From Seiridium cupressi (Eukaryota > Ascomycota > Sordariomycetes > Amphisphaeriales > Sporocadaceae): 64,000 bases of DNA. How positions within the stretch are numbered: position 1 is the stretch's first letter; every line of letters begins with the position of its first letter. The position numbers and the translations under genes are program-made. The notes under the pieces are model-generated. The model was not told the origin of the DNA. It made no database searches and was given only the letters and a program-made list of their open reading frames with translations. The stretch covers positions 1-64,000 of the forward strand of contig JARVKI010000107.1 of NCBI GenBank assembly GCA_036674765.1. Reading direction: 5' to 3'. Positions 48,691 to 59,061 of this stretch are shown piece after piece.

Positions 48691-49921
48691 TATGACTTAA
48701 GTCCACCCTTTGGGATGACTCGGGGCATTCCAATCGGGACGGGTGGGTAAATCCGCATAGACTCTTCCAACACAGCAGTGGTATACATGACTGAGTTAGT
48801 GGGGAGCATGTTGACTTGGTCGTCAGCTTCGAAAGTGGACCGAATCTCTTCGTTTAGCTTCTTGAGCTTTCTGGGGTTCTTCGACAGAAGATAGAGGGTT
48901 GCAGACATGGCAGTTGCCGTCGTCTCCGAGCCCGCCACGATGGTTGCAAACATGCCACTACTCAACTCTGGGTCGGCCAGGGCTTCCTGCTTATCCTTAT
49001 TCTTGAGTAAGGAGGTCATGAAATCCGGTCGGTCGGCATCGATGGCAAGACGTCGCGCCACTTTTTCGTCGGTCATTCGCTGGTCTTGGGCAGGCAGCGC
49101 TTTCTGTCCAGCTGAAATAAATAACTCGACTACGCCCTGGACCCGGCGTACCGTCTGATCGCCCCCATGATGGTTGTAGCGCGGACTGTATCAAAGATGA
49201 CCTTGATCCAGGGGTGACACTGTTGATTTTTGAGACAGCCAAAGGGCTCGCCAAATGATAATTCTCCCATAATGTCGAACGTGGTCCAGTTGAGCCAGGC
49301 ACACATCTACGACCCCGCCCTCGCTTACCTTTCCTTCCAGGCCATTGATCAGGGCGTCCATATAGACGTTGATCAAAAGAACCCTGATCCCTCAGAGCTT
49401 TCTCCGAGAAGGCATGAGCCAAAGGGCGGCGTAAGCGAGGGTGGTAGCTGTTCTTGGTGGAGGAAAGTGAAGGAACTCCGCTGGGTGGGTCGACGTAGAA
49501 CGCCGCCTCTTTATCAGGCAACGGATGTCCTGGGCGATGCGCATTGATGTCTCTCCAGGCTCGAGCATGGGTGTAAGACCGTTCGTTTGGGGATATTCGC
49601 ACTACTTCTCCATACTTCTGAAGCAATTTGTAAACATAACCACAAGTCGATCCGAAAACCACTGCCTTCAGGTATGGAATCGGCGTGGCAGCCGATGCTT
49701 TAGGCCCTGGATAAATACTGAGCGGGGTCAAATAGATATTGTAGACTATTACAAGTGCCGTTGACACTACTCCGGTGATTATCTAGGCCCCCAGCGATTA
49801 GCTTCTTGCGTGTATGCAAAAATGATACTGAAATGTCACCCGCCGCAAACAGGACTAGAAATGCGAAAAGTCTTGCAGCACCAGTAATCGAATCGGCCTG
49901 GAAGTTTGACAACGGCATCAT
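48691..49921 (-). pseudogene. Cytochrome P450 relic 2, 3' truncated
   Basis: An N-terminal hydrophobic segment is visible near 49921-49840 (MMPLSNFQADSITGAARLFA). It is followed by YNIYLTPLSIYPGPK, the helix C region (SEKALRDQG), a shifted frame with INVYMDALINGLEGKV and LNWTTFDIMGELSFGEPFG, and the helix I motif GSETTATAMSATLY with EESMRIYPPVPIGMPR (ExxR). It ends at MPRVIPKGG and a stop at about 48690. The haem-binding Cys region is missing. Frame shifts lie near 49300-49420. It is joined head to tail to the flavin monooxygenase relic within a few bases, which looks like a deletion fusing two former genes. It resembles the same broad P450 class as relic 1 and may share its origin. Confidence 0.85.
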
Positions 49922-51090
49922 TACCTTGATGCCTTTGCTGAGTTTATGGGCTAGTTGATACTAAGCATGTGTGATGTGATTAATAGATAATATGATCATG
50001 CAAGCCACGCTTGGTCTTCTACCGCGGCTCAGGCGAAGATCCAAGTAGACTTTGAAAGCTTCACATGAACTATATGAGATAGTAGACCGAGCATTAGCGA
50101 CTAATGCCTCGGTAACTAAAGATACACACAGTTGAGATTTTTGTTTCCTTGTGCATCGAATTGAGGACCCATTCTCATTCTATCGCTATTGACTGATTTA
50201 TGTGCCCCGTTACTCAAACAACCACGTCAATGGCCATGATTGATGGCATGCAGTTTGCGTTTTCCAATATAACCATTGATTATCGATCGCTTCGCTTCGA
50301 GGAGCAATTCCGCAGCTTTCTTGACTGCTAGCTTTCGCGATCGCTCCAATGGGAATGATGATCGCATACAGAGTCTGCCATGACGTTATTTTGACTATCG
50401 GGTATGAACAGCCTTATCGTATGATAGCCGTAAGGTAGGCTTAAATCTCACAGTTTTCTAATGTTGGGGCTGTCGTAATTTGAGGTCATCATCACGGCCC
50501 AAATTGTGGAACAGCCCTCGGCCCTCGGGAGAGCATCTTCATGGAGCATCGTTCCACTATCTATATAGCTTGTTATGTTTAGATATGGGATTAGTTCTTT
50601 GCATATATTTGTTTCCTTATCTGGTAAGATGCATGATACAAGGCAAAGGCAATGATAACATGCCTTATTCATATCAGCACTTATATGCAGACCTTCACTT
50701 TAGCCTCGCGTCTAAATAGCATCATCAACTTTTGCCTACTATCCTAAAGAGAGAGCTCAGATACTTGAGCAAGGATAGCCACCATACGCCTATTTAGTAA
50801 CGGAAAGGTGTTAGACATGGGTTCGATTCCAACCTCGTCGATGAATGGCGCACCGCCAGTCGCGAATGACTTCATCCGTACCGCCATTGATAAATCCAAT
50901 TTGAATGCCCTTAGATTTGCATTGTTCTAGGTCATATGGGACTAGGAGCTGGCGAAGATGCGGACGCGTCGACATGCTGTACGTAGTGGCGTCATGTTTA
51001 CACATGTTCTTGCGGATAAAGATGCCCCGGCACTCAAGGAGAAGGCATTTACCTACCTTTCAAAGCTTATGCCCGGCGATGTTACCATCA
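49922..51090. other. Spacer between relics
   Basis: About 1.2 kb, AT-rich in part, without a supported gene. A GGTTCGATTCC at 50818 resembles a tRNA B box but no cloverleaf can be folded around it. Confidence 0.45.
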
Positions 51091-52736
51091 AAAGCTGAGG
51101 TTAGGAAGTTGGTGGATCTCTTCGGCGACGAGCCAATTGAGGATCGGGTGTTCGAGTACGACTATGAGGAATTAGCTTTGATGAGTTCCTCCGCGCTACC
51201 TATTGGGGAGAGAAAAAACCAGCGGCCGAGAAGGTTGCTAAATTCAAGGTGATTGTCATTGGTGGTGATATCAGTGGTCTCGCAGCGGCGGTGCAGTTCA
51301 AGCGACTCGGGATTAGCTTCCAGGTCCTTGAGCGCAAAAGAGCCATAGGCGGCACTTGGCTACTCAATACCTACCCCGAAGCGCGCGTCGACACGTTAAG
51401 CTTTCTTTTCCAGTTCAGATTCGTCAAGAACTACCCTGGGTCCGAATACTTTGCTTCGGCTGGTGAAACTCAGAAGTACCTTGAATATGTAGCCGAGCTG
51501 TATAAGGTCAAGGATCACTTTTATTTCAACCGCGAGGTGGTTAGCTACGTGTGGCACGAGGATGAGAGCGAGTGGGAGCTTACCGTTAAGCATGCCAACG
51601 GCGAATCTGAATCCATGAGATGCAACGCCGTCGTTAGCGGTAGCGGTCTCTTTGCCACTCCCAATAAATCTGACATCGAGGGCATGGGCGACTTCCAGGG
51701 CGTGATTTTCCACACTGAAAAATGGGACCACAGCATTGATCATATAAACAAGGACGTGGCACTGGTCGACACTGGATCCACGGGTACCCAGCTCACCGCC
51801 TCTGTCGCCGCTAAAGCGAAGTCGCTCACCGTGTACCAAAGAACTCCAAACTGGATTATGAACATGGAAGGCTATAGAGCTCCAATCGATGAGACAGTGC
51901 GCTACATATTCGATAATATGCCCTAATACTGGAACTGGTACTGCTACTTGGCGCACACAACGACACAGCAACTGCAGTACATGCAGACGTACGGCAAGGG
52001 ATGGGAAACTAAAGGAGGGATCATCAACGAGCGCAACGATCTTGTGCGCCAGGCTCTCACATTCTACATCACGTCCAAGGACGAAGGCATACCAGGCCTG
52101 AGGGAGAAGATTTTTCCTGATTACGCGCCTTTGGTGCGCCGCTTAGTCGTGGATAACGGTTTCTATGATGTGCTGCGATGTGGCAATGTTGAGCTTGTAA
52201 TTGACAAGATCGATTCGTTTACCAAGACGGGGATCAGAAGCCAGGATGGCGCTGAGCGCAACTTCGATGTCGTTGTTCTCGGGACTGGCTTCAAGGTTCA
52301 GCAGTACTTTTGGCCGTGCAAACCCGTGGGTCGTGACGGCTCTACAATGGAGGAACTGTGGAAGAAGGACGGCCCCCGCTCGCATCTCGGCATGAGCATG
52401 ACGGGTTTTCCCAACTTCTTCATCCTCTACGGGCCCAACAACCAGCCACGCTCCGGGGGCTTCTATTCCTGAGGAGAGATCTGGATGCGCTATATATGCG
52501 GCTGCATCATCCACCTCATTGAGAACGGCAAGAAATGGATGGACTATCGCAAGAAAGTCTTCGACGAGTACAACACTAGACTTGATAGCGCATCAAAAGA
52601 TCTCATTTGGGAATCTGAGGGATCCGGATATTATGTGAACCGGTTTGGCCGCCAGAGTGTCAATGCGCCGTGGCATACGGCCGACTATCACCGTATGGTT
52701 CTCCAGCACGAATTCAATGATTTCGAGATCCGTTAA
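51090..52736 (+). pseudogene. Baeyer-Villiger monooxygenase relic, nearly complete
   Basis: A nearly full-length flavin Baeyer-Villiger monooxygenase. The N-terminal extension shifts frame near 51170 (EEL then FDEFLRATYWGEKKPAAE). The FAD motif reads VIVIGGDISGL, where relatives have GAGISGL. The signature FxGxxxHTxxW is present as FQGVIFHTEKWDH, and the second nucleotide motif reads DTGSTGTQLTASVA, close to GTGSTGVQ. VLGTGFK and PNFFILYGPNNQPRSGG follow, and the C-terminus ends at 52736. Stops interrupt it at 51924-51926 (TAA, in MP*YWNWYC) and 52470-52472 (TGA, in FYS*GEIWMRY, once Trp). Otherwise the frame is open. The ancestor inserted oxygen next to a ketone to give an ester or lactone. 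An intact esterase gene lies 600 bp downstream on the opposite strand. Confidence 0.88.
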
Positions 52737-53352
52737 AGTAAAGATAGGAACGGCCAAGGATTCCCATTTTCGTAAGTACGTATAAGGACCTTTCCTCAAC
52801 TGCGATAGCTAGTTTGCATGAATATTACCTATCTCACACCGTGTCTATCACCCCGATGCAAGTGATGTGTATCCACCGTAATCACGGTTCAGCGTTGCTT
52901 TGTGAAACGATTCTCGAAGGCCGCAGCACATGGACGACAGTTAAGAATTTACTGTCGGTATTATGACGGTCCTGAAATCGTGGGCGAGCGGGTAATATAT
53001 GCAAGTGTAATACAGACGCAAACACAAACCGACTTTTTTTTTTTTTTTTTTGCTTTACTTCTTGTGGTCCTCATTTAAAAGTGTATCACACATTTCATGC
53101 AAGTATCAGTTATTAGTCAACAAGGGAACATTTTGGAGCAGTGATGCTGATCACGGATAAGTAGACCTTTGCAAAGAATAATGAACCACTACTGCGCAGC
53201 CTTGTTCATGCTCCGTAATTGCCTTGGGAGAAAGGTTGACAGTGACATTCGAATATGTTCTGCCAAGGAAAAGCCACTCCTGGCCATATATTGCAGTACG
53301 AGTGACTCCGTGTTATTTTTTGGACATTCCTCACGGATTTCTTGCTATCATA
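52737..53352. other. Spacer with poly-T run
   Basis: About 600 bp between the monooxygenase relic and the esterase gene, with an 18-T run at 53034-53051. It holds the 3' ends of both. No further feature seen. Confidence 0.5.
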
Positions 53353-54324
53353 TCAGAAACTTTGCATAGCTTTCAACCTATTTTCAAATGCCCTCTTGGT
53401 GACCGATATGTCCGGTGCGACAAGTTCAAATGCGTGTGGTACCCCGGGATAAACATGAAGTTCAGTCTCAATATTCTCAGCCAAAAGCCTCATGGCGTAT
53501 AGAATATCCTCGTCCCGAAATATGTCTAGGGTGCCGACGTCGATATATGCGGATGGCAAGCCTGCCACGGACTTTGCCCGCGCAGGGGCTACGTATGGAG
53601 AAACGTCGGCGCCCGGCTTACCAGCCTTCTCCTCCCCCAGCACTGCGGTCCAGGCTACGACGTTGTCAGCGGTCTTCCAGAATGCGAGGGGCTCCACGAC
53701 CTCGTTAGCGGTCATAGTTCGATCGTCAAGCATTGGATAGACTAAGATTTGCTTGGCGAGAGGTGGGCGCAGGTCTCTGTCTCGTGCCATCAATCCAACA
53801 CCAACGGCTAAGCCGCCACCGGCACTTTCCCCATAGACGGCAATTCTGGCAGGATTTATGTTGAGCTTATGCGCATTTTGGTGGAGCCAAACCAGTGCCG
53901 CATAACAATCGTCGACGAGGGTCGTATTAGTGTGCTCGGGTGCAAGGCGGTAGTCGACGGTGAAGATGGGGATCGTTGTTTGGCTAACAAGGCGCGCCAG
54001 TGGTTTGGAATATAGGTTGGCTGATCCAACAATTAATCCACCGCCGTGAAAGTGCAGTATTGCGGGCCCAGGACGGCGTGGCGGTACGTCCTTCTTTGTG
54101 AAGCCGAGAATCGGGACACTGTGGCCATCAGGAGCCTCTGTGTGATGATATGTTTGTTCCACATCCGGACTGTCCGGGATTTTGCCAAGCAACGCGGCTA
54201 CCCCGGCGTCACGAGCCTTGCGATTAGAAACAATGTCATTGACAGCCAGTTTGGGTCGGTTTGCGAGGATCTGCATCAGCGGCTCGAAGACCTTTTGATA
54301 TTCAGGGTCATACTGTAATGGCAT
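53353..54324 (-). CDS. HSL-family alpha/beta-hydrolase (esterase/lipase)
   Basis: An intronless, undamaged 323-residue frame. The oxyanion-hole motif HGGG is at 93-96 and the nucleophile elbow GESAG at 165-169 (Ser167). The acid is probably Asp267 in VGTLDIFRDED, and the histidine is His297 in GVPHAFE. The spacing fits the hormone-sensitive-lipase (group IV) branch, whose members hydrolyse short-chain esters and lactones. There is no signal peptide, so it is likely cytosolic. It faces the Baeyer-Villiger monooxygenase relic; such enzymes often pair, the esterase cutting the ester the monooxygenase makes, so it may be a surviving member of that pair. Its own start is the Met just before PLQYDPEYQKV. 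Confidence 0.9.
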   Translation of the reverse strand: MPLQYDPEYQKVFEPLMQILANRPKLAVNDIVSNRKARDAGVAALLGKIPDSPDVEQTYHHTEAPDGHSVPILGFTKKDVPPRRPGPAILHFHGGGLIVGSANLYSKPLARLVSQTTIPIFTVDYRLAPEHTNTTLVDDCYAALVWLHQNAHKLNINPARIAVYGESAGGGLAVGVGLMARDRDLRPPLAKQILVYPMLDDRTMTANEVVEPLAFWKTADNVVAWTAVLGEEKAGKPGADVSPYVAPARAKSVAGLPSAYIDVGTLDIFRDEDILYAMRLLAENIETELHVYPGVPHAFELVAPDISVTKRAFENRLKAMQSF

Positions 54325-56187
54325 ATTGGTTTGTCAGCAAGGAGGAAGAAAGTGCTCTAATGGCGTTGAATATCCGGATCTTTGGTGCTGTCGCCAGTCT
54401 AAGTATGGGTGTTTCAGTTACCGTCACTTGAAAGATTCTCAATTGGGTCTTCTTCGTGTTGAGAAGAAGTTGTTGGCTCGCCCCACCCCCGATTGCTTCA
54501 CACTCTCGCTATTAGGCTAACGATTAACAGTTGCCGAGGGATCGGTCAGAGGCACATGTAGAACTATGCAAACTTGACCTGACGGAAGCCAAGCTAGCAT
54601 TTTCTGCGAACACGATGTCAAACGAGGAATTATATAGTCTTTTGCAAATTTGTCGACGCGAACCAAAGGTTCAAATGACAAATAATTTGGTTGATCGTAG
54701 TCTATTTCTTAGGCAAAGTCTCTATTTTCACAGCACGAAGAAATATTACAGATGTAAATTTAACGCACGTCGACTGCTTTCATACACCAGGATGACGACC
54801 TCGGAAACATGCTACTCATAGAGAAACATTTGTTACAACAAATTTCCCTAGTCGCATTTACCTAAGAGTTAAAATAACTAGACATTATCTCATATCGAGA
54901 AACATACATAGCCTTAGATTTACTTGAGACATCGATACATAAGCGATTGTATATGATGCAATGGGAGGCTGTAGTGCTGCAGAGACTAACGTTTCAGTAC
55001 CTGCGCGAGACTGTCATAGTTTAGCAGACAGCCGTGTCGTGATGAATTCACCCTTTGACTGTGAGGTTCAATGCACATATGCACCGCGACATCTATTGAC
55101 CTCACAACCACCACCATCTCGTTCAACCTTCCCATATGAATCCGTCAGCCGTAAGCCCGATTTGTAATTACCCAAGATAACTACACGAACAAAATGGTCT
55201 TTCAGGTAACTTTGTCATGCGGCCATGTCCTCGGCAACATCAAGACGAGACCGGTTGCCGAGGAATGACCGGGCCAAGAATGGATTTACTTTGCTGCTAG
55301 TTGCACTGGAAGGCTAAGCTAAAGTACGCTCGTCCCATTAAGAACAATATAAGGTGCCACTTTATACCGACGTGGAGCCATACAGTCTGACCACAAAATA
55401 GGCCTAGTGCTATAACCCACAGTTGAGCCGTGGAAGCACAGTATTGACGTTCCAAAGTTTGGCTAGCTATGGGTTCCATAACAAACACCAATGGTATCAG
55501 TAGCTCTGCAGACCAGACAAAACCTGCACAGGTTCTGTCTGACATCCGACAGAGATACAAGAGTGAGCACGATAAACGAATTCGTGCATGGACCTCTTGC
55601 TCTGGAATCTGAAGTCTCTCATCCTGTGTCTGCCGTACGTAAATCACTTAAGCTATAGGGCTAGATTAGCTCGCCTACCCCGCCATTGTCCAAGGCGAGG
55701 AATGATAAGAACCCGGTGACAAGCCACAAGGATACACTGACAGAGATGCACCACGACCTGGCTATGCAGGACATTCCACGGGAGTGTAGGCGGCCCACCG
55801 AAAATGTATCGGCGACTATTAACCGATTGTTGGTGGGGAGTGCGTTCGTTCATCGCAACCTGCAAGACGTTAGGCTGTTGCCGAGGGCACCAACAATCTG
55901 CACTTATCCTCGGTAAGGTAAGCTCGGCCTGATTCCTCTCCAACGTAGTCAGCGGTCCGTCATGGCTAGGGATCAGCGGATTGGCCAATGGATTTACTGG
56001 TGTTGCAGCAGGAACCTGGTCCCCATCCTGAAAGTGAAAGAGAGGAAAGGAGGGAAGAGAGGAAGAGATGGAAACGGAAACAACAGCAGGAATTGGGATT
56101 AAGTGTGCACTTCAGTATAGGGTCGCAAGAAAAAGCGCAGCCTTGAATCGACTGACTCACTGTACTTGAGCATATACCCATGAGAAA
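54325..56187. other. Intergenic region before the mitochondrial catabolic genes
   Basis: About 1.9 kb, AT-rich at 54600-54960, with no supported gene. It separates the relic region from the last gene block and carries the promoters of the divergent esterase and HMG-CoA lyase fusion genes. Short frames have no domain. Confidence 0.5.
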
Positions 56188-58285
56188 ATGAGTTGCAGAA
56201 CATTTTACAGTTCGTTGCGCGTAACGTCGCCACTCGTTACAAAGGCTCGTCGTGTCAACAATCGCAATCATAACGAGCAGAGTTCTCCATACATTTCGAC
56301 GCGGCAGCAGTTAGTCTCATACTCACAACACCCTGTTGCAGCAACACGAGGCCGTGATGTTCGAATAATCGAGGTCGGGCCGAGAGACGGACTACAAAAC
56401 ATCAAGCATCTAGTGTCTAAGGAGACCAAGATTGAATTGATCCAGCGCCTCGCTGAGACTGGATTACGAGACATCGAGACGACCTCCTTTGTTTCTCCCA
56501 AATGGGTACCTCAGCTGGCCGACGGGCATGTCGTCATGCAAGAGACGCTGCGCTTTGCCGAGTCTCAAGGAGGTCAGACACACGGCTATCGCTTCCCCGT
56601 ATTGACACCAAACATGAAAGGTTTACAGAATGCAAAGGCGGCGGGAGCTAAAGAGATCGTCGTCTTTGCTTCAGTCACCGAGGGCTTTAGCAAGGCCGAC
56701 CAGAATTGTACTGTTGATGAAGCCATCAGACAAGCCAGGGCTGTGACTAAGGAAGCTCTTTCGCTTGGCATCAAAGTCCGAGGGTGAGTCACAAACATTG
56801 ATAGCTCATATAGCACGTCTCATAACGTCGTATATACCAGTATATGTTGGAAATCCGTGCGCTAATAGCATTCACAGCTTTATTTCTTGCATCTTCTCGG
56901 ATCCCTTCTCCGGACCAACGGCCCCGCAGGATGTGTTACGAGTGGTGCAACAGTTCCTCGACATGGGTTGCTACGAAGTCGGTCTTGGAGACACTCTGGG
57001 AGTTGGCACGCCTAAGGATACGCAGAATCTGCTCGAGGTCCTACTTCGGGATGTTCCTGCGAACAAGCTCGCCGGACATTTCCATGATACATACGGCCAG
57101 GCCATCGCGAATTTGTACCAGGCTTACGAGATGGGACTACGAACTTTCGACAGTAGTGTTGCAGGACTGGGTGGATGCCCCTACGCCCCGGGCGCCAGAG
57201 GTAACGTGGCTACCGAGGATGTGGTGTACACTCTCGAGCAAGCTGGCGTCAACACTGGCGTTGACTTGGACAAGTTAGTCAAGGTGGGACAATGGATCTC
57301 AGGACAGATCGGTACTCCTTACGGGAGTAGGGCTGGTGCAGCCTTGGTGTCGAAGAGAGCGCAGGTCTCCCTGCCATCATCCCAGGCGAAGAAGGAAAGG
57401 GCATCGATGGCGGATAGTGCTACCAGACGCTGGGACGTAATTCAGGATACGGGAGAATACCGGGTCTCTCGCGCAGGAACAGCAGTGAAAATCACGCTGA
57501 CCCGGCCTAACAACGGAAACGCCATGACCGGTGCCATGCTCGATGGGCTGACCACATTATTCAGAAGCCTACATGAAGACCCCCTGACGTATCACGTAGT
57601 GTTAGAATCCACAGGTAAATACTTTTGCACCGGCATGGACCTGAGCGGAGGTACCAACACAACGGATATGTCCGGCGACTCGAACTACTACGACAGAGTT
57701 GCAGCTCTGTTCGACGCAATCGATCAGACACCACAGACAACCATCGCGCTCGTAAATGGGCCGTGCTTTGGGGGAGGTGTCGGCTTGACTTTTGCGTGCG
57801 ATGTGCGAATTGTCTCCCCGGAAGCCCGATGGACGCTAAGCGAGGTCAAAATCGGTGTCAGTCCCGCTGTCATATCCAAGTTCCTCGTGCGGGAATGGGG
57901 CGTTTCCATGGCCCGCGAGGGTATGTTGTCCGGACGCGAGATGGCCCCGGAGGAGCTCTGGCGCGTTGGGGCGATTCATACCATAGCCGCCAAGGACGAA
58001 CCGCTGGAGACCAAACTCAACAATTATCTAGACCAGCTGCAGAAGTGTGCACCTCGATCCGCAGCCGTGAACAAGGAGCTAGCAAGGGTCGCATGGGTCG
58101 CGCCGGATACTGAACCCCACGCCCAGCTAGTTGAGAAGGCGTTCCACGCCATGATGGCGGATGGCGGCGAGGGTCAGCATGGCATCCGGCAGTTTCGAGA
58201 CAAAAACAAAAGATTCAGCTGGCGCGATTTCTGGAACACGCGTAATCCGTTTGCAAATGCAATTTATGGCAGCAGAGACAGCTAG
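56188..58285 (+). CDS. HMG-CoA lyase / methylglutaconyl-CoA hydratase fusion protein
   Basis: Two exons (56188-56783, 56878-58285; intron 94 bp) give 667 residues. Residues 1-50 are basic and Ser-rich, with no acidic residue before Glu30, like a mitochondrial presequence. Residues about 55-356 form a full HMG-CoA lyase: Arg66-Asp67 in GPRDGLQ, the metal ligands His266 and His268 in HFHDTYG, and the signature Cys299 in GLGGCPYAPGARGN. After a 30-residue linker with an internal Met376 (MADSATRR), residues about 385-667 form an enoyl-CoA hydratase/isomerase domain. Here the oxyanion region is FCTGMDLSGG, and GGGVGL plus the single Glu521 in LSEVKIGVSPAVIS fit the LiuC-like methylglutaconyl-CoA hydratase pattern. 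The two halves would catalyse the last two steps of leucine-type degradation, giving acetyl-CoA and acetoacetate. The splice junction restores VRGFISC, which matches single lyases, so the fusion is not a model error at that point. Confidence 0.9.
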
Positions 58286-58313
58286 GAGCATCAAAACAGC
58301 ACCCATTTTATCT

Positions 58314-58507
58314 CTTGAGAAACTCCAGACGGGTCTACACGGACCCTGTTATATAAATCACACCTAATATTGCAAAGTTTTGGCGAGACCGCGAAGCGAT
58401 TAAGGAAATAATGCCGGAAATGAATACCGTTTGACAAGGTTAGGAGAAGTGATTAGCTGATTTTAGCGCATGGTCCCTCGTAGTAGACCCGTCCGAAGTT
58501 TCTTAGG
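58314..58507. mobile_element. MITE-like inverted-repeat element, copy 1 (diverged)
   Basis: Imperfect terminal inverted repeats of about 25 bp: 58314-58338 and 58483-58507 share AGAAACT and GACGGGTCTAC cores with about five mismatches. The 194-bp unit encodes nothing. Its interior resembles copy 2 (TTTGG...GGAAATA...CCG). It starts 29 bp after the stop codon of the fusion gene, so it probably lies in its 3' untranslated region. Confidence 0.6.
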
Positions 58508-58554
58508 GGATACGGTACGCTGGCCATTTCATGTGAGAGCGTACGTAGTACGTG

Positions 58555-58745
58555 CCTAAAAAACTTCAAACGGGACCTCGCGGACCGCCTCACACGGGCA
58601 ACATCTTATCTAGAGAAATTTGGTGAGCAGTGAGGGATCAGTGATTCGGTTATGGAAATACCGCCCGGGAAAAAGTGCGAATCTGTAGTTCAAGCATTTT
58701 CATCAGCTAAGCACTAGTGTGAGGTCCCGTTTGAAGTTTCTTAGG
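58555..58745. mobile_element. MITE-like inverted-repeat element, copy 2
   Basis: Terminal inverted repeats of 25 bp, 58555-58579 and 58721-58745, match at 24 of 25 positions (core AAACTTCAAACGGGACCTC). The 191-bp unit is non-coding. A clear target-site duplication could not be defined; GTAC-like sequence flanks the right end. The related copy 1 is 47 bp away, so the two may be a tandem insertion or a duplicated unit. Confidence 0.7.
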
Positions 58746-59061
58746 TACAGCTGCGGCATTCATCCAATCCCAGCAGAGGATCAAATAGTGGCATTAAAAT
58801 TAGCAATATTGTTCATCCCCAGCGCTTAGTCAACAGGTGGACAGCATGTCCGCAGAGGCGACTTTTGATCTGGATGAATTTGACTTTAGAATAGAAGAAA
58901 AGAAAACAACAAAACTCTCTTGTGGGTCTTCTATTGCTGATTCCCCAAGAATATTCGAGATAATCAAATTCCGCCAGGCATAAATCCCATGCTATGCAGT
59001 CATGTAACCAGATATGAAACTTCTTGAGACTGAGGTTGGAAATGTTCTGGCATATCACGAA

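Larger units (their letters stand above)
58286..59061. other. 3' intergenic region with two inverted-repeat elements
   Basis: About 780 bp between the convergent stops of the fusion gene and the CoA transferase gene, mostly occupied by two MITE-like elements described separately. The rest (58746-59061) shows no feature. Confidence 0.6.

Noticed and set aside
50740..50845. Possible tRNA around GGTTCGATTCC
   Set aside because: The B-box-like motif is present, but the T stem does not pair (mismatches at two of five positions), no acceptor stem or A box is found at the right distance.
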